A stretch of DNA of 64,000 nucleotides from Rhodovulum marinum (GCF_004343075.1 NZ_SLXP01000001.1:488474-552473), one strand, 5' to 3'; shown: positions 1 to 8,945, counted from the stretch's first letter. A program made the numbers and translations. The notes: a model not told the origin generated them from the letters alone.

Positions 1-276
1 AGGGGCGACACGGCGGTCGCCCTGGAAAGCCGACGAATGCAGATGGCGCTTTGCGCGGTCCTGCAGGACCAGTTGTCTGACCGTATTGCAGAGATGGAAG
101 AGGTCATGCACGGGGTCGACGCCGACTCCGCCACGGCCCTCGAGGACAACCTTGCGACGGCACGACGCCTGATGGAGGTCGTAACCGAACGCAATGCGGA
201 ATCCGCGGGAACGCGGACCGACTTCAAGACCGCCCGCGAGGCGGCGTTGGCCCGGGTCAGGGCCGCGGAGGGCTAA
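1..276 (+). CDS. C-terminal part of an unrecognised protein (truncated by window edge)
   Basis: The frame is open from the first base to a TAA at 274-276, giving at least 91 residues; the first in-frame ATG is at 37, but codons before it are also open, so the gene may begin outside the window. The visible part is rich in Ala, Glu, Asp and Arg with no membrane segment and looks helical (heptad-like runs around LEDNLATARRLMEVV). I do not recognise a family. It converges with hemC, with 20 bases between the stop codons. It could be a short complete protein starting at 37 or the tail of a longer one. Confidence 0.5.
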   Translation, partial: RGDTAVALESRRMQMALCAVLQDQLSDRIAEMEEVMHGVDADSATALEDNLATARRLMEVVTERNAESAGTRTDFKTAREAALARVRAAEG

Positions 277-296
277 CCCACCGCGGCCCGAAAAGA

Positions 297-1247
297 TCAG
301 TCGTCGAGCCAGTCGAAGAAGCCTTCGCCCGCTTGCTCGCGCAGCTTCTTTCCAAGGGCCCAGCCCATCTCGGCGGCGTCCTCGATGGGGGCGCGGTCCT
401 CGCCCTTGATGGATTCGGACCCGTCGGGCCGCAGGATCTCGCCGCGCAGCCAGATCTGGCCGCCCTCGTGCCGGGCCAGCCCGCCGATCGGGGTTTCGCA
501 CGACCCGTCCAGTGCCGCAAGGAAGGCACGTTCACAGGCCATTTGCTCACCCGTTGCCTTGTCGTGCAGGGCTTCCAGCATGTGGATGGCCTGGGAGTCG
601 TCCACCCGATGCTCGATCCCGATGGCACCCTGGGCGACGGCCGGCAGCATTTCCTCGGGCTCGATGGTCGATTGCGCGACCTCCTGCATGCCCAGGCGGT
701 TCAACCCGGCCATCGCCAGGAAGGTGGCCTCGGCCACGCCATCGTCGAGCTTTTTCAGCCGGGTCTGCACGTTACCGCGGAATTCCACCACCTTCAGGTC
801 CGGGCGATAGTTCAACAGCTGCGCGCGTCGGCGCAGGGACGAGGTGCCAACGACCGCCCCCTCCGCCAGGTCCTTGATCCCCTTGGCCTTGGGCGAAATG
901 AAGGCGTCGCGGAAATCCTCCCGCGGCAGGAAGGTGTCCAGCACCAGCCCCTCGGGCTGTTCGACGCCCATGTCCTTGGTGGAATGCACCGCGATGTCGA
1001 TGCGCCCCTCCAGCATGGCATCCTCGATTTCCTTGGTGAACAGGCCCTTGCCGCCGATCTCCTTCAAGGCGCGGTCCAGCACCCGGTCGGCGATCGTGTT
1101 GATCACCACGATCTCGAACGCCTCTTCGGGCAGATCGAACGCGGCCATCAGACGGGCACGGGTTTCATGGGCCTGCGCCAGCGCCAGCGGAGACCCGCGG
1201 GTGCCGATCTTGAGGGGTGAAGCGGGGGAGGGAAGTGTGATAGCCAT
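297..1247 (-). CDS. hemC: Hydroxymethylbilane synthase (porphobilinogen deaminase)
   Basis: Polymerises four porphobilinogen molecules into hydroxymethylbilane in the cytoplasm, an early step of heme and siroheme synthesis. The 316-residue length is normal for the family. The N-terminus has the typical IGTRGSPLALAQA motif, followed by KEIGGKGLFTKE, HSTKD and GTSSLRRRAQL (substrate and cofactor-binding arginines). The dipyrromethane-cofactor cysteine is in DGSCETPIGG. The start at 1247 (MAITLPS) was preferred over an upstream in-frame ATG at 1271 because it leaves the shorter N-terminus normal for the family. It is divergent from hemE, with about 100 bases between the two starts, so the two genes probably share a control region. 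Confidence 0.95.
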   Translation of the reverse strand: MAITLPSPASPLKIGTRGSPLALAQAHETRARLMAAFDLPEEAFEIVVINTIADRVLDRALKEIGGKGLFTKEIEDAMLEGRIDIAVHSTKDMGVEQPEGLVLDTFLPREDFRDAFISPKAKGIKDLAEGAVVGTSSLRRRAQLLNYRPDLKVVEFRGNVQTRLKKLDDGVAEATFLAMAGLNRLGMQEVAQSTIEPEEMLPAVAQGAIGIEHRVDDSQAIHMLEALHDKATGEQMACERAFLAALDGSCETPIGGLARHEGGQIWLRGEILRPDGSESIKGEDRAPIEDAAEMGWALGKKLREQAGEGFFDWLDD

Positions 1248-1351
1248 GCGCCAAACCTCTAATCGCGTCACGTCGTCCTGACAACTCGGCCCGTCTTGAC
1301 ATGCTGACGCAAGCAGGGGACGACAGGCCGCACCAATAAACGGGGAAGACG

Positions 1352-2383
1352 ATGGCGGAAACCAAAAAACTTCTGAGGTCGCTGGCGGGGGAAACGCAGG
1401 CGGTGCCGCCGGTCTGGCTGATGCGCCAGGCGGGCCGTTACCTGCCCGAATATCGGGCCACCCGGGCCGAGGCAGGGGATTTCCTGTCGCTGTGCTACAA
1501 TTCCGACCTGGCCGCCGAGGTGACGCTTCAACCGATCCGCCGTTACGGTTTCGACGCGGCGATCCTGTTCGCCGATATCCTGCTGCTGCCGCAGGCGCTG
1601 GGGGCCGAACTGTGGTTCGTTACCGGCGAGGGGCCGCGGCTTTCGACCATCACCGGCCCCGAGGGGCTTGCCCCGCTCAAGGGCAAGGACGACATCCACG
1701 ACCACATGGCGCCGGTTTATGAAACCGTGCGGATCCTGTCGCGCGAACTTCCCTCCGAGACCACGTTGATCGGCTTTGCCGGCGCGCCCTGGACCGTCGC
1801 CACCTACATGATTGCCGGGCGCGGCACCCCCGACCAGGGCCCGGCACATGCGCTCAAGGCGGCGGATCGGGCGACGTTCGAGGCGCTGATCGACCTCTTG
1901 ACGGAGTCCACCATCGAGTACCTGTCCAAACAGGTCGAGGCCGGCGCCGAGGTCGTGAAGATCTTCGACAGCTGGGCCGGGTCGCTGAAGGGCGACGATT
2001 TCGCCCGCTACGCCCTGGAGCCGACCAAGCGGATCATCGCGGAACTGAAATCACGCCATCCCGGCCTGCCCTGCATCGCCTTCCCGCGTGAGGCCGGCGA
2101 GCACTATATCGGTTTCGCCAAGGCGACCGGGGCCGATTGCGTCGCGCTGGACAACTCGGTCGACGCGGACTGGGCGGCGGCCAACGTGCAGGTCGACGGC
2201 TGTGTTCAGGGCAACATGGATCCGAAATTGATGGTCACCGGCGGTCAAGCCCTGATCGACGAGACCAAGCGGATCAAACAGGCCTTCTCGAAGGGACCGC
2301 ATATCTTCAACCTGGGCCATGGCATCACGCCCGATGCCGATCCCGACAACGTGAACATCATGCTCGAAGCATTGCGGGGCTGA
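1352..2383 (+). CDS. hemE: Uroporphyrinogen decarboxylase
   Basis: Removes four acetate carboxyl groups from uroporphyrinogen III to give coproporphyrinogen III. At 343 residues it is full length. The N-terminal family signature [16 protein letters not shown] is present at about residues 20-35, with [21 protein letters not shown] and the C-terminal HIFNLGHGI motif. The start ATG at 1352 follows a GGGGAAG stretch. It diverges from hemC. Together with hemF at 4.3 kb and hemN at 20.4 kb, the window encodes the coproporphyrinogen branch with both oxygen-dependent and oxygen-independent oxidation. Confidence 0.96.
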   Translation: MAETKKLLRSLAGETQAVPPVWLMRQAGRYLPEYRATRAEAGDFLSLCYNSDLAAEVTLQPIRRYGFDAAILFADILLLPQALGAELWFVTGEGPRLSTITGPEGLAPLKGKDDIHDHMAPVYETVRILSRELPSETTLIGFAGAPWTVATYMIAGRGTPDQGPAHALKAADRATFEALIDLLTESTIEYLSKQVEAGAEVVKIFDSWAGSLKGDDFARYALEPTKRIIAELKSRHPGLPCIAFPREAGEHYIGFAKATGADCVALDNSVDADWAAANVQVDGCVQGNMDPKLMVTGGQALIDETKRIKQAFSKGPHIFNLGHGITPDADPDNVNIMLEALRG

Positions 2384-2393
2384 CGCCACCGAC

Positions 2394-2429
2394 ACCGCCG
2401 CGGCACCCTTTGCCGGTGTGCCCGGCGGT
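2394..2429 (+). terminator. Hairpin downstream of hemE
   Basis: A 12-base-pair stem with one bulged base (left arm ACCGCCG then GGCAC, right arm GTGCC then CGGCGGT) begins 11 bases after the hemE stop. No U tract follows, so it may be a Rho-dependent or 3'-stabilising structure and not a true intrinsic terminator. Confidence 0.35.
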
Positions 2430-2609
2430 CGCGGCGGGGTCAGAATGTAGCCCGCGCATGCACCCTGCACTCCAGCGCCCCAGCCGATTGACTGCGGTTT
2501 TCCTTGACGTAAGCGGCGCAGACGCCGAACCTGTTCCCACGGATGACATGATGCCGCGTAAAGAGCGCATCTCGTATCCGGTGCGGAAACAACAGAGAGG
2601 GGGTCCGCC

Positions 2610-3140
2610 ATGAGCATCAGCACTCATCTGAATAAAATGCCTTCAGTGGCCTTGATCGGCGTTGCCTTTATTTGCGGCGCCGTGGGGACGGCGACCACGG
2701 CAAAAGCGCAGGAGAGCATTTCCGTGCCCTCGGGCCTGTGCAGCTGGAACTGGAGCAGTCCGGCCTCGGACGGTCTTTTGGCGCGGCTGGCAGCCCGGGA
2801 CGACTTCAACCGGAACATGCGATATGTCACCGAGCAATGCCCCTCGGCCCTCTGCGGCATCAACTGGGCGAACCCCGGCGCGAAGGCCGTCATGGAGGAG
2901 TTGGGCGGGAAGCCCTACTTTGCGCGCCTTGTCAATTCTCTCGGTCAGGCCTGCCCTGAAGTGGCAGCGCTGCTGACTGAGGGCGCCACGGCAACGGTTC
3001 CGGGCGGGGGGGGAGTACCCGACGTCCCGCAGCCGAACGCACGGAACGAAAGGCCGCCGCAGCCGGAACCGGAACCGGAACCCGAGCCTGAGCCGGAGCC
3101 TGAGCCCGAACCGACCGACCCCGAGCTTCAGCCCAGCTAG
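2610..3140 (+). CDS. Secreted two-repeat Cys protein with Pro-Glu tail, function unknown
   Basis: Predicted periplasmic protein of 176 residues. Residues 1-34 look like a signal peptide (hydrophobic VALIGVAFICGAVGTA, cleavage after AKA). The mature part holds two similar units of about 40 residues: LCSWNWSSPA...QCPSA and LCGINWANPGA...ACPEV. Each has a Cys at the start, a Trp followed by a Pro, and a second Cys before a Pro, which suggests a disulfide per unit. A Gly-rich linker is followed by eight Pro-Glu dipeptides using mixed codons. I do not recognise a named family. A Shine-Dalgarno-like AGAGAGGGGG precedes the ATG, and a strong terminator follows, so it is probably monocistronic. Confidence 0.8.
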   Translation: MSISTHLNKMPSVALIGVAFICGAVGTATTAKAQESISVPSGLCSWNWSSPASDGLLARLAARDDFNRNMRYVTEQCPSALCGINWANPGAKAVMEELGGKPYFARLVNSLGQACPEVAALLTEGATATVPGGGGVPDVPQPNARNERPPQPEPEPEPEPEPEPEPEPTDPELQPS

Positions 3141-3227
3141 GACTAAAGCGATTGGCAATTTCGGCCGGACCATGAGCGGCCGGTCTGCTGTTTAAGAGGT
3201 GTTCGCCAAAACGATGACGTGAACAGA

Positions 3228-3252
3228 GGGGCCGCCCACGCGGCCCCTTTTT
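3228..3252 (+). terminator. Rho-independent terminator
   Basis: Perfect 8-bp stem GGGGCCGC / GCGGCCCC with a 4-base loop, followed by TTTTT. It lies 88 bases after the stop of the secreted repeat protein. Confidence 0.85.
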
Positions 3253-3572
3253 CGTTTCGATCCACAGCCCGCCACGCGGGGGACCGGCGCCGTCTCTGGT
3301 TGCAGTCCCTGCAAGGCCCAAAGCCGCCACGATACCTCCCCAAAAAAACCACCTATTTACGGCATTGCGATATCCGACCCCCGCACGGGTCTGACATTGC
3401 AAGGCCAAGGGCATCTCGATCAACGCGTTGACGAGACCCGCGCCGCCGAGAGGCAGCGCGGGACAGGGCGGAGTCCGTCTCGGATTCCGCCGGGATGCCC
3501 TTTTGCCGGTTTCACACCGGACGCCAGCGACGTCTCCGCCCCGGGCAACCGCAAGGAGAAAAGGGCACGATC
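3253..3572. other. Intergenic region before the LapG-like protease
   Basis: The whole gene-free stretch is 3141-3572; beyond the terminator at 3228-3252 I see no conserved gene. Short open frames here have no ribosome binding site and are not supported. A purine-rich AAGGAGAA at 3553-3560 is the ribosome binding site of the downstream gene. No clear promoter hexamers could be fixed. Confidence 0.4.
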
Positions 3573-4232
3573 ATGCAACACGAAAATCTGGCAGGCAGGC
3601 GGCGCCGAGGCCCCGCCGAAGAGGCACGGGGCCTGCGCCAAAGCCGTCGTACGAACGCCACCGGCGCAGTTCTGGCGTTGATGCTTGCCGCCCTGCCCGC
3701 GACCATGCACGCGGCGGAGCGCGGGGGCACCGCCCATCTCAGCAGCAAGTCCTTTGCGCCGGCGCCAAACGGCGCACAAGGGCTCTGCAGCCGCTACGCC
3801 TGGGCCTGTGCGCGCGGCCACTCGGCGGCACTCAACCCCGGCGAGGTGCGGCTGGCCGAGCAGATCAATCGGCGAATCAATGCCAGCGTCCGCCCGATCG
3901 AGGACATCAAGCAATACCAGCGCGAGGAATTCTGGACCTTGCCCACGGCGCGTGGCGGAGATTGCGAGGACATCGCGCTTTTGAAGAAAGCCGAACTGAT
4001 CCGCCAAGGCCTGCCCCCGAGCCGGCTTTTGTTGGCCACGGTGCTGGATCGCAAGCGTAACAACCACGCGGTTCTGGTGCTGCGGACGGACAAGGGCGAC
4101 TTCGTGCTCGACAACCTGACAGACCGAATGCTGCATTGGTCCCGGACGGGCTATTCCTTCCTCAAGGTCCAGGACCCGCGTGCCCCGCACCGCTGGACCG
4201 CGGTGCTGGCCGGCGGCATATTCAAGGGCTGA
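3573..4232 (+). CDS. Bacterial transglutaminase-like cysteine proteinase (BTLCP, LapG-like)
   Basis: A 219-residue predicted periplasmic cysteine protease. Residues 29-48 form a signal/anchor segment (GAVLALMLAALPATMHAA). The catalytic triad of the family is visible: Cys131 in GGDCEDIA, His165 in NNHAVLVL and Asp180 in FVLDNL. In Pseudomonas, LapG of this family cleaves the adhesin LapA under c-di-GMP control. Here no LapA-like adhesin and no LapD receptor lie next to it, so the substrate is unknown. The start at 3573 is set by AAGGAGAA 12 bases upstream; the frame is open further upstream but that part is Arg-rich and lacks a ribosome binding site. It converges with hemF. Confidence 0.85.
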   Translation: MQHENLAGRRRRGPAEEARGLRQSRRTNATGAVLALMLAALPATMHAAERGGTAHLSSKSFAPAPNGAQGLCSRYAWACARGHSAALNPGEVRLAEQINRRINASVRPIEDIKQYQREEFWTLPTARGGDCEDIALLKKAELIRQGLPPSRLLLATVLDRKRNNHAVLVLRTDKGDFVLDNLTDRMLHWSRTGYSFLKVQDPRAPHRWTAVLAGGIFKG

Positions 4233-4257
4233 GCGCAGCGCGCGACCCCGGTCCGGT

Positions 4258-5151
4258 TCAGGGCCAACTGGCCAGGGGCGGCATGCTCATCAGCACCGCA
4301 GCCGGGTCGTGCCCCGTCTCAAGCCCGAATTTCGTGCCCCGGTCGTAGAGCAGGTTGTATTCCGCATACAATCCCCGATGGACCAGTTGCGCGGCGCGAT
4401 CCTCGTCGGTCCAGGCCGTGTCGCGCCGCCGTTCCACCAACGGCACGAATGCGGGCAGGAACGCCCGTCCGACATCTTGGGTAAAGGCGAAATCGGCCTC
4501 CCAGTCACCGGTATTGTGATCGTCGAAGAAGATGCCGCCGACGCCCCGCGCCCGGCCCCGATGCGGGACAAAGAAATACTCGTCCGCCCAGGCCTTGAAG
4601 CGGGGGTAATGGCTTAGATCATGCCGGTCGCAATGCACTTTCAGCACGCCGTGGAACGCCTCGGTATCCGCATCGTAGGGACGGCAGGGGTTCAAATCGG
4701 TGCCCCCCCCGAACCACCAGCCATGCGGGGTCCAGAACATGCGCGTGTTCAGATGCACCGCCGGCGTATGCGGGTTCTGCATATGGGCCACAAGGCTGAT
4801 ACCACTGGCCCAAAAGCGCGGATCATCGGCCATGCCGGGCATGTCCTTGCGGGCCATCATCGCCGACTGGGCGCGCGGGTTCAGTTTACCGAACACGGTT
4901 GAAACATTGACGCCGACCTTCTCGAAGACACGCCCGCCGCGCATCACGCTCATCAGCCCGCCGCCGGCATCCGCCCCATCCTCGGATGTGCGCCGCGTCT
5001 CGCTTACTTCGAACCGGCCCGCCGGCGCGTCCCTGAAGGGGCCCGTCGCCTGGGCCTCCTCCAGCGCCTCGAAGGCGGCCACGATCTCGTCGCGCAGCGC
5101 CCGAAACCACGCCGCCGCGCGCATCTTCTGGTCGTCGAAAAGTTCTGTCAT
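4258..5151 (-). CDS. hemF: Oxygen-dependent coproporphyrinogen III oxidase
   Basis: Converts coproporphyrinogen III to protoporphyrinogen IX using molecular oxygen. The 297-residue protein carries the family core: GGGLMSVMRGGRVFEKVGVN, then HMQNPHTPAVHLNTRMF, then WWFGGGTDLNP with the conserved His and Asp residues, and GGIFFDDH near residue 200. This enzyme complements HemN at 20.4 kb, which does the same step without oxygen, an arrangement expected in an organism that moves between oxic and anoxic conditions. It converges with the LapG-like gene and is divergent from the downstream lipoprotein gene. Confidence 0.96.
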   Translation of the reverse strand: MTELFDDQKMRAAAWFRALRDEIVAAFEALEEAQATGPFRDAPAGRFEVSETRRTSEDGADAGGGLMSVMRGGRVFEKVGVNVSTVFGKLNPRAQSAMMARKDMPGMADDPRFWASGISLVAHMQNPHTPAVHLNTRMFWTPHGWWFGGGTDLNPCRPYDADTEAFHGVLKVHCDRHDLSHYPRFKAWADEYFFVPHRGRARGVGGIFFDDHNTGDWEADFAFTQDVGRAFLPAFVPLVERRRDTAWTDEDRAAQLVHRGLYAEYNLLYDRGTKFGLETGHDPAAVLMSMPPLASWP

Positions 5152-5272
5152 CGTCGCGTCTCCCCTGCTGCGGGTTGCCTAGCAGTTTTGCCCGCGCCGC
5201 GCTACCGCCCGGCGGCCTTGGGAATGCGTGTGGCCGGGCTTATGATCCGGGAAAGACGAAAGGAATCGCCCG

Positions 5273-5665
5273 ATGCGCGCGCTCGCCCTGCTTTGCCTCG
5301 TGACGCTGACCGCCTGCGCCACGCCACGCCAGGCCTGCGAGCGCAACGCGCTGTATGATCTGCAGATGATCGACTTGCTGATCCGCGAAACCGAACAGAC
5401 TATCGCCCGCGGCTATGCGCTGGAACGCGAACCGTACGGGCGCACCCGGCTGGAACTTTGCTACGCCAACAGCCTGGGCGACAACGAGGGGATCGGCGTG
5501 GTCTGGTGCAACCGTCCCGATATCGACTTCCGCGACCGCCCCGTCGCGGTGGACCTACGGGCGGAGCGCCAGAAACTGGCCGAACTACAGACAAAGCGGC
5601 GGGACGTCGCCCAACAGGCAGCCCGCGCCCTAGCGGGCTGCCGCGCCCGCTATCCCGACGCATAG
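5273..5665 (+). CDS. Small lipoprotein, function unknown
   Basis: A 130-residue protein with a short hydrophobic signal and a lipobox (LTAC, Cys15), so it is probably lipidated at Cys15 and attached to a membrane on the periplasmic side. The mature part is helical and charged and contains four further Cys residues (in QACERN, LELCYA, VVWCNR and AGCRAR), enough for two disulfides. A coiled-coil-like segment (LRAERQKLAELQTKRRDVAQQ) lies near the C-terminus. AAAGGAA lies upstream of the ATG. I do not recognise the family. Confidence 0.75.
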   Translation: MRALALLCLVTLTACATPRQACERNALYDLQMIDLLIRETEQTIARGYALEREPYGRTRLELCYANSLGDNEGIGVVWCNRPDIDFRDRPVAVDLRAERQKLAELQTKRRDVAQQAARALAGCRARYPDA

Positions 5666-5734
5666 CCGCCCCGGCGCGATGTCTCTTCTTCTTGGCGAAA
5701 TGACCGGCCTCTGCCCAGCCAGAACAGATCGGCG

Positions 5735-6544
5735 TCAGTGCGCCGGTGCGTTCACAGGGTCCAGAAGCGTACGCCCGCCATCCACCGTCACGATCTGCCC
5801 GGTGATGAACTGCGCCCCGTCCGAAGCGAGAAACTGCACCGCCTCTGCCAGTTCCGAGGGTTTGGCGATCCGGCCCAGCGGCGTGTGGTCGCGAATATCG
5901 TCGCGGTATTCGGCATGGTCCTTCAGCACGCCCTGAAGGCTTGCCGAAAGCACCGAACCGAACGCCACCGCGTTCACCCGGATCCGGTGCGGGGCCAGCG
6001 CCACCGCCATCGAGCGGGTCAACTGGTCTAGGGCGGCGCAACTGACCGAATATCCCAGCAACTCGGGATGGGTGCGCCGCGCGGCAATGGACGACAGGTT
6101 CACGATCGCCCCGGCCGAGCCCTCTTCCAGCCCGTCCTCCTCTGCCTGGCGAATCATCCGCCGGGCGACGATCTGCGACAGGCGCAGGCCGGTCATCACG
6201 TTCTGCTGCAGCAGTTGTTCGACCGCGTCCTGATCCGGGTCAAGCGGGTCCGAGGCGACCATCTGCCGGCTGGCGTTCACCAGGATGTCGATCCGGTCGA
6301 AGGCGTCGATCGTCGCCGACAACAGGTTCGCCACGGTCAGCCGCTCGCGCAGATCGCCCGCGAAATAGCGCATCGTGCCCTCGGCCTCGGTGTCCTTGCC
6401 GCATTCGTCGACAAGCCGTTCCTCGTCGATATCGGCCAGCATCACCTTGGCGCCACGGTCCACGAAATGCCGCGCGATGGCCAGACCAACGCCGTTGGCC
6501 GCCCCTGTCACGATGGCGGTCTTGCCTGAAATGGAAAACGACAT
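5735..6544 (-). CDS. SDR-family protein with altered catalytic site
   Basis: A 269-residue Rossmann-fold short-chain dehydrogenase/reductase homologue. The cofactor motif TGAANGVG (residues 13-20), the acidic residue of MLADID favouring NAD, the catalytic Ser in VNLSS (151-152) and Tyr165 are present. The Lys that normally follows Tyr by four positions is Cys169 (YSVSC, codon TGC), and the NNAG motif reads VNAS. The C-terminus is classical (GAQFITGQIVTVDGG). Because the Tyr-x3-Lys pair carries catalysis in this family, activity with ordinary substrates is doubtful; it may bind a nucleotide without reducing a substrate. It lies 40 bases from the RsmC-like gene on the same strand, possibly co-transcribed. 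Confidence 0.85.
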   Translation of the reverse strand: MSFSISGKTAIVTGAANGVGLAIARHFVDRGAKVMLADIDEERLVDECGKDTEAEGTMRYFAGDLRERLTVANLLSATIDAFDRIDILVNASRQMVASDPLDPDQDAVEQLLQQNVMTGLRLSQIVARRMIRQAEEDGLEEGSAGAIVNLSSIAARRTHPELLGYSVSCAALDQLTRSMAVALAPHRIRVNAVAFGSVLSASLQGVLKDHAEYRDDIRDHTPLGRIAKPSELAEAVQFLASDGAQFITGQIVTVDGGRTLLDPVNAPAH

Positions 6545-6584
6545 GCGGAAACTCTCCCGATTCGAGCGCCAAACCTAGGCGATT

Positions 6585-7595
6585 TCAACGCCCCCCGCGA
6601 CCCGGCCGGCGCGGCCGCGTCGCGTGCAGCACCTTGAAGCCCGCATCGCCGCCGATCTCGTGTACCTCGGCGAACAACGCGGCAAGGTCGCGTTCATAGG
6701 GCAGATGACGGTTGGCAACGACGAAGGCCTGGCCATGGGGCGCCAAAAGGCGCGCCGCTGCGGCCAGAAAGGCCCGGCCCAATGCCGGGTCGGCGGCGCG
6801 CGAGGTGTGAAAAGGCGGGTTGGCCAGCACGATGTCGAACGCGGCCCCGGCCTTGAACGCGGTGGCATCGACCCAGTGGAACCGCGCCCGCGGATCGGGG
6901 ACGTTGGCCTGCACACAGGTCAACGCGGCGTGATCGGCTTCGACCAGGTGCATCTCGGTGATTTCGGGATGGGCGGCCAGCGCCTCGCCCGCGAGATAGC
7001 CCCAGCCGGCCCCAAGATCGGCAACCCGCCCTTTCAGTTTCGCGGGCAACGCCGCCAGCAACAGGGCCGAGCCACGATCCACCCCGTCCGCCGAGAACAC
7101 GCCCGGCGCCGTCCGGTAGCGCCCTTCGATCAGCCGCCCTTCGCCCGGGCGCCAGTCGGAAAACGCCGCCGTGTCACCGGCCAGGACGAAGCTCTTGCCA
7201 TGCGCCTTGGCGAAGGGGGCAGTCACCTCGCCACCCATCGCCCGGCAAGCCTTCAGCAGACTGTCCACGCCGTCGGTCTTGGCCCCATCTATAATCACCG
7301 GGCCGCCCCCCGTACGGGCCAGCGCCTCGGCCACCCACGCCCGGGCCAGCGCCTTGGACCGCGGCACACAGATCACCGCCGCCGCGAAATCGCCTTCTGG
7401 TGCAATGGCCACCGCCCAACCGCGCGCGGCCCAGGCTGCGTGATCGGGGGCAAAGCCCTGAATGATCTGGACGCGGTCTTTCGGCAATGCCGAAAGGTCT
7501 GCCTCGGCGGACGGTCCGAAAACCGCGATCCGCCCAACCTCGGGCAAGGCCACGGCACCGCTTTCCAGCGCAAGGGTCAGGCGAGCGTCCGACAT
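6585..7595 (-). CDS. RsmC-like class I SAM-dependent methyltransferase
   Basis: A 336-residue protein with the two-domain layout of RsmC/RlmG-type rRNA guanine-N2 methyltransferases: a degenerate N-terminal domain, then a C-terminal catalytic domain. The SAM-binding motif VADLGAGWGYLAGEAL lies at about residues 190-205, and NPPFHT, the motif typical of N-methyltransferases that act on amino groups of bases, lies near residue 259. The likely substrate is a guanine of 16S rRNA, by family inference only. It ends 40 bases before the SDR-like gene and starts 16 bases before the end of clpS on the same strand side, so clpS, this gene and the SDR may form one transcription unit. Confidence 0.85.
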   Translation of the reverse strand: MSDARLTLALESGAVALPEVGRIAVFGPSAEADLSALPKDRVQIIQGFAPDHAAWAARGWAVAIAPEGDFAAAVICVPRSKALARAWVAEALARTGGGPVIIDGAKTDGVDSLLKACRAMGGEVTAPFAKAHGKSFVLAGDTAAFSDWRPGEGRLIEGRYRTAPGVFSADGVDRGSALLLAALPAKLKGRVADLGAGWGYLAGEALAAHPEITEMHLVEADHAALTCVQANVPDPRARFHWVDATAFKAGAAFDIVLANPPFHTSRAADPALGRAFLAAAARLLAPHGQAFVVANRHLPYERDLAALFAEVHEIGGDAGFKVLHATRPRRPGRGGR

Positions 7596-7611
7596 GGGCG
7601 GGCCGCGGCCC

Positions 7612-7932
7612 TTATTCCTTTTCCATGGTGCATTGCAGCGGGTGCTGGTGACGACGGGCGAAATCCATCACCTGCGCCACCTTGGTCTCGGCCACCTCGA
7701 AGCTGAACACCCCCACGACGGCCACCCCCTTCTTGTGGACGACCAGCATCAGTTCGAAGGCCTGGGCATGGCTCATCCCGAAGAACCGCTCGAGCACGTG
7801 CACGACGAACTCCATCGGCGTGTAGTCGTCGTTCAGCAGAAGAACCTTGTAAAGCGGCGGGCGCTGGGTCTTCGGCTTGGTCTTGGTGATGACCCCGGTT
7901 TCGCCCTCGGGGTCGTCACCCTTGTCGGCCAT
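7612..7932 (-). CDS. clpS: ATP-dependent Clp protease adaptor ClpS
   Basis: Delivers N-degron substrates to ClpAP. The 106-residue protein has the conserved core [21 protein letters not shown], with the NDD residues that bind the N-terminal amino group of the substrate, and the [11 protein letters not shown] and [10 protein letters not shown] segments typical of the family. The start at 7932 ([10 protein letters not shown]) was chosen because the family has a short, disordered N-terminus; the frame is open upstream but that extension overlaps the divergent HAD gene and looks non-coding. clpA is not in the window. Confidence 0.94.
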   Translation of the reverse strand: MADKGDDPEGETGVITKTKPKTQRPPLYKVLLLNDDYTPMEFVVHVLERFFGMSHAQAFELMLVVHKKGVAVVGVFSFEVAETKVAQVMDFARRHQHPLQCTMEKE

Positions 7933-8056
7933 CAGTCGAGGGTCGGTGGTCACGGCTGCCCGTCTCCGGCGTTTCGGGTGGTGTTCGGCTTGAGCGTCTT
8001 TATATATGCGGCGCGGCCCGTCTGAAAAGGGCCGAGCATGGGAGGCATGGGCTCGC

Positions 8057-8758
8057 ATGGCAACGGCGATCACCACTATCGGTTTCGACGCGGACGATAC
8101 GCTTTGGCAGAACGAGCGTTTCTTTCGCATGACCCAAGAGCGATTCGCCCAGCTTCTGGCCGATTTTGCAGAACCCGACCACCTTATGGACCGCTTGCTT
8201 GCGGCCGAAATCCGCAACCTCGGTCACTATGGATTCGGCATCAAGGGCTTCGTCCTGTCGATGATCGAAACCGCCATCGAGGTGACCGAGGACCGTGTCC
8301 CGGCACGCGTGATCCGCGAATTGCTGGAAGCCGGGCAAGAGATGCTGCGCCACCCGATCGAGTTGATGCCCCATGCCCGCGACGCGGTCCAGGCGCTGGC
8401 CGACGAGTTCCGCATCCTGCTGATCACCAAGGGCGATCTGCTCGACCAGGAACGCAAACTGGCGCAATCGGGGCTGGGCGACCTGTTCGACGGGGTCGAG
8501 ATCGTCTCGGACAAGACCGCGCCGCGCTACGAGGCGATCTTTGCCCGCCACGGAGAGGGCGCGGGCCGGTCGGTAATGGTTGGCAACTCGTTGCGGTCCG
8601 ACGTGATCCCGGCCATCGAGGCCGGTGCCTGGGGCGTGTTCGTGCCCCATGACCTGACCTGGGAACTGGAACATGCCGAGCCCCCCCTGGGCCATGCACG
8701 GTTTGCCGAACTGCAACACCTCGGAGAATTGCCCGCGCTGATCAACACGCTTGGTTAG
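8057..8758 (+). CDS. HAD-superfamily hydrolase
   Basis: A 233-residue phosphatase-like protein. Motif I is FDADDTLW (nucleophile and general acid Asp), motif II is in LLITKGD, the conserved Lys is in [11 protein letters not shown], and motif IV is in [14 protein letters not shown]. The helical cap (residues about 20-100) places it in the YjjG/Gph-like branch, so a small phosphorylated metabolite or nucleotide is a likely substrate, but this cannot be fixed from sequence. GGGAGG lies upstream of the chosen ATG at 8057. The gene diverges from clpS. Confidence 0.85.
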   Translation: MATAITTIGFDADDTLWQNERFFRMTQERFAQLLADFAEPDHLMDRLLAAEIRNLGHYGFGIKGFVLSMIETAIEVTEDRVPARVIRELLEAGQEMLRHPIELMPHARDAVQALADEFRILLITKGDLLDQERKLAQSGLGDLFDGVEIVSDKTAPRYEAIFARHGEGAGRSVMVGNSLRSDVIPAIEAGAWGVFVPHDLTWELEHAEPPLGHARFAELQHLGELPALINTLG

Positions 8759-8945
8759 GTTGAAATAGCAGGAATAGTGGGGCTCGCCTACGCCGACGCC
8801 ATATCTCGATCAACCTTTCCTTTACCCGTGGGTCTCCCCGAAATACGGGAGTTTTCCAGGCCTGACGCCTGTGCTACGGTTTTTCGTGCAGTGATCGCCC
8901 ACCACAAAAAACCGGGCGACGAGAGGCAGTGAAAAGGCAAGCGAC

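Noticed and set aside
1248-1271. Upstream ATG for hemC
   Set aside because: Adds eight residues not typical of the family; the start at 1247 gives a normal N-terminus.
3055-3112. Pro-Glu run as a DNA-level microsatellite
   Set aside because: The codons vary (CCG/CCC/CCT and GAA/GAG), so it is a protein-level repeat with only short identical DNA units.
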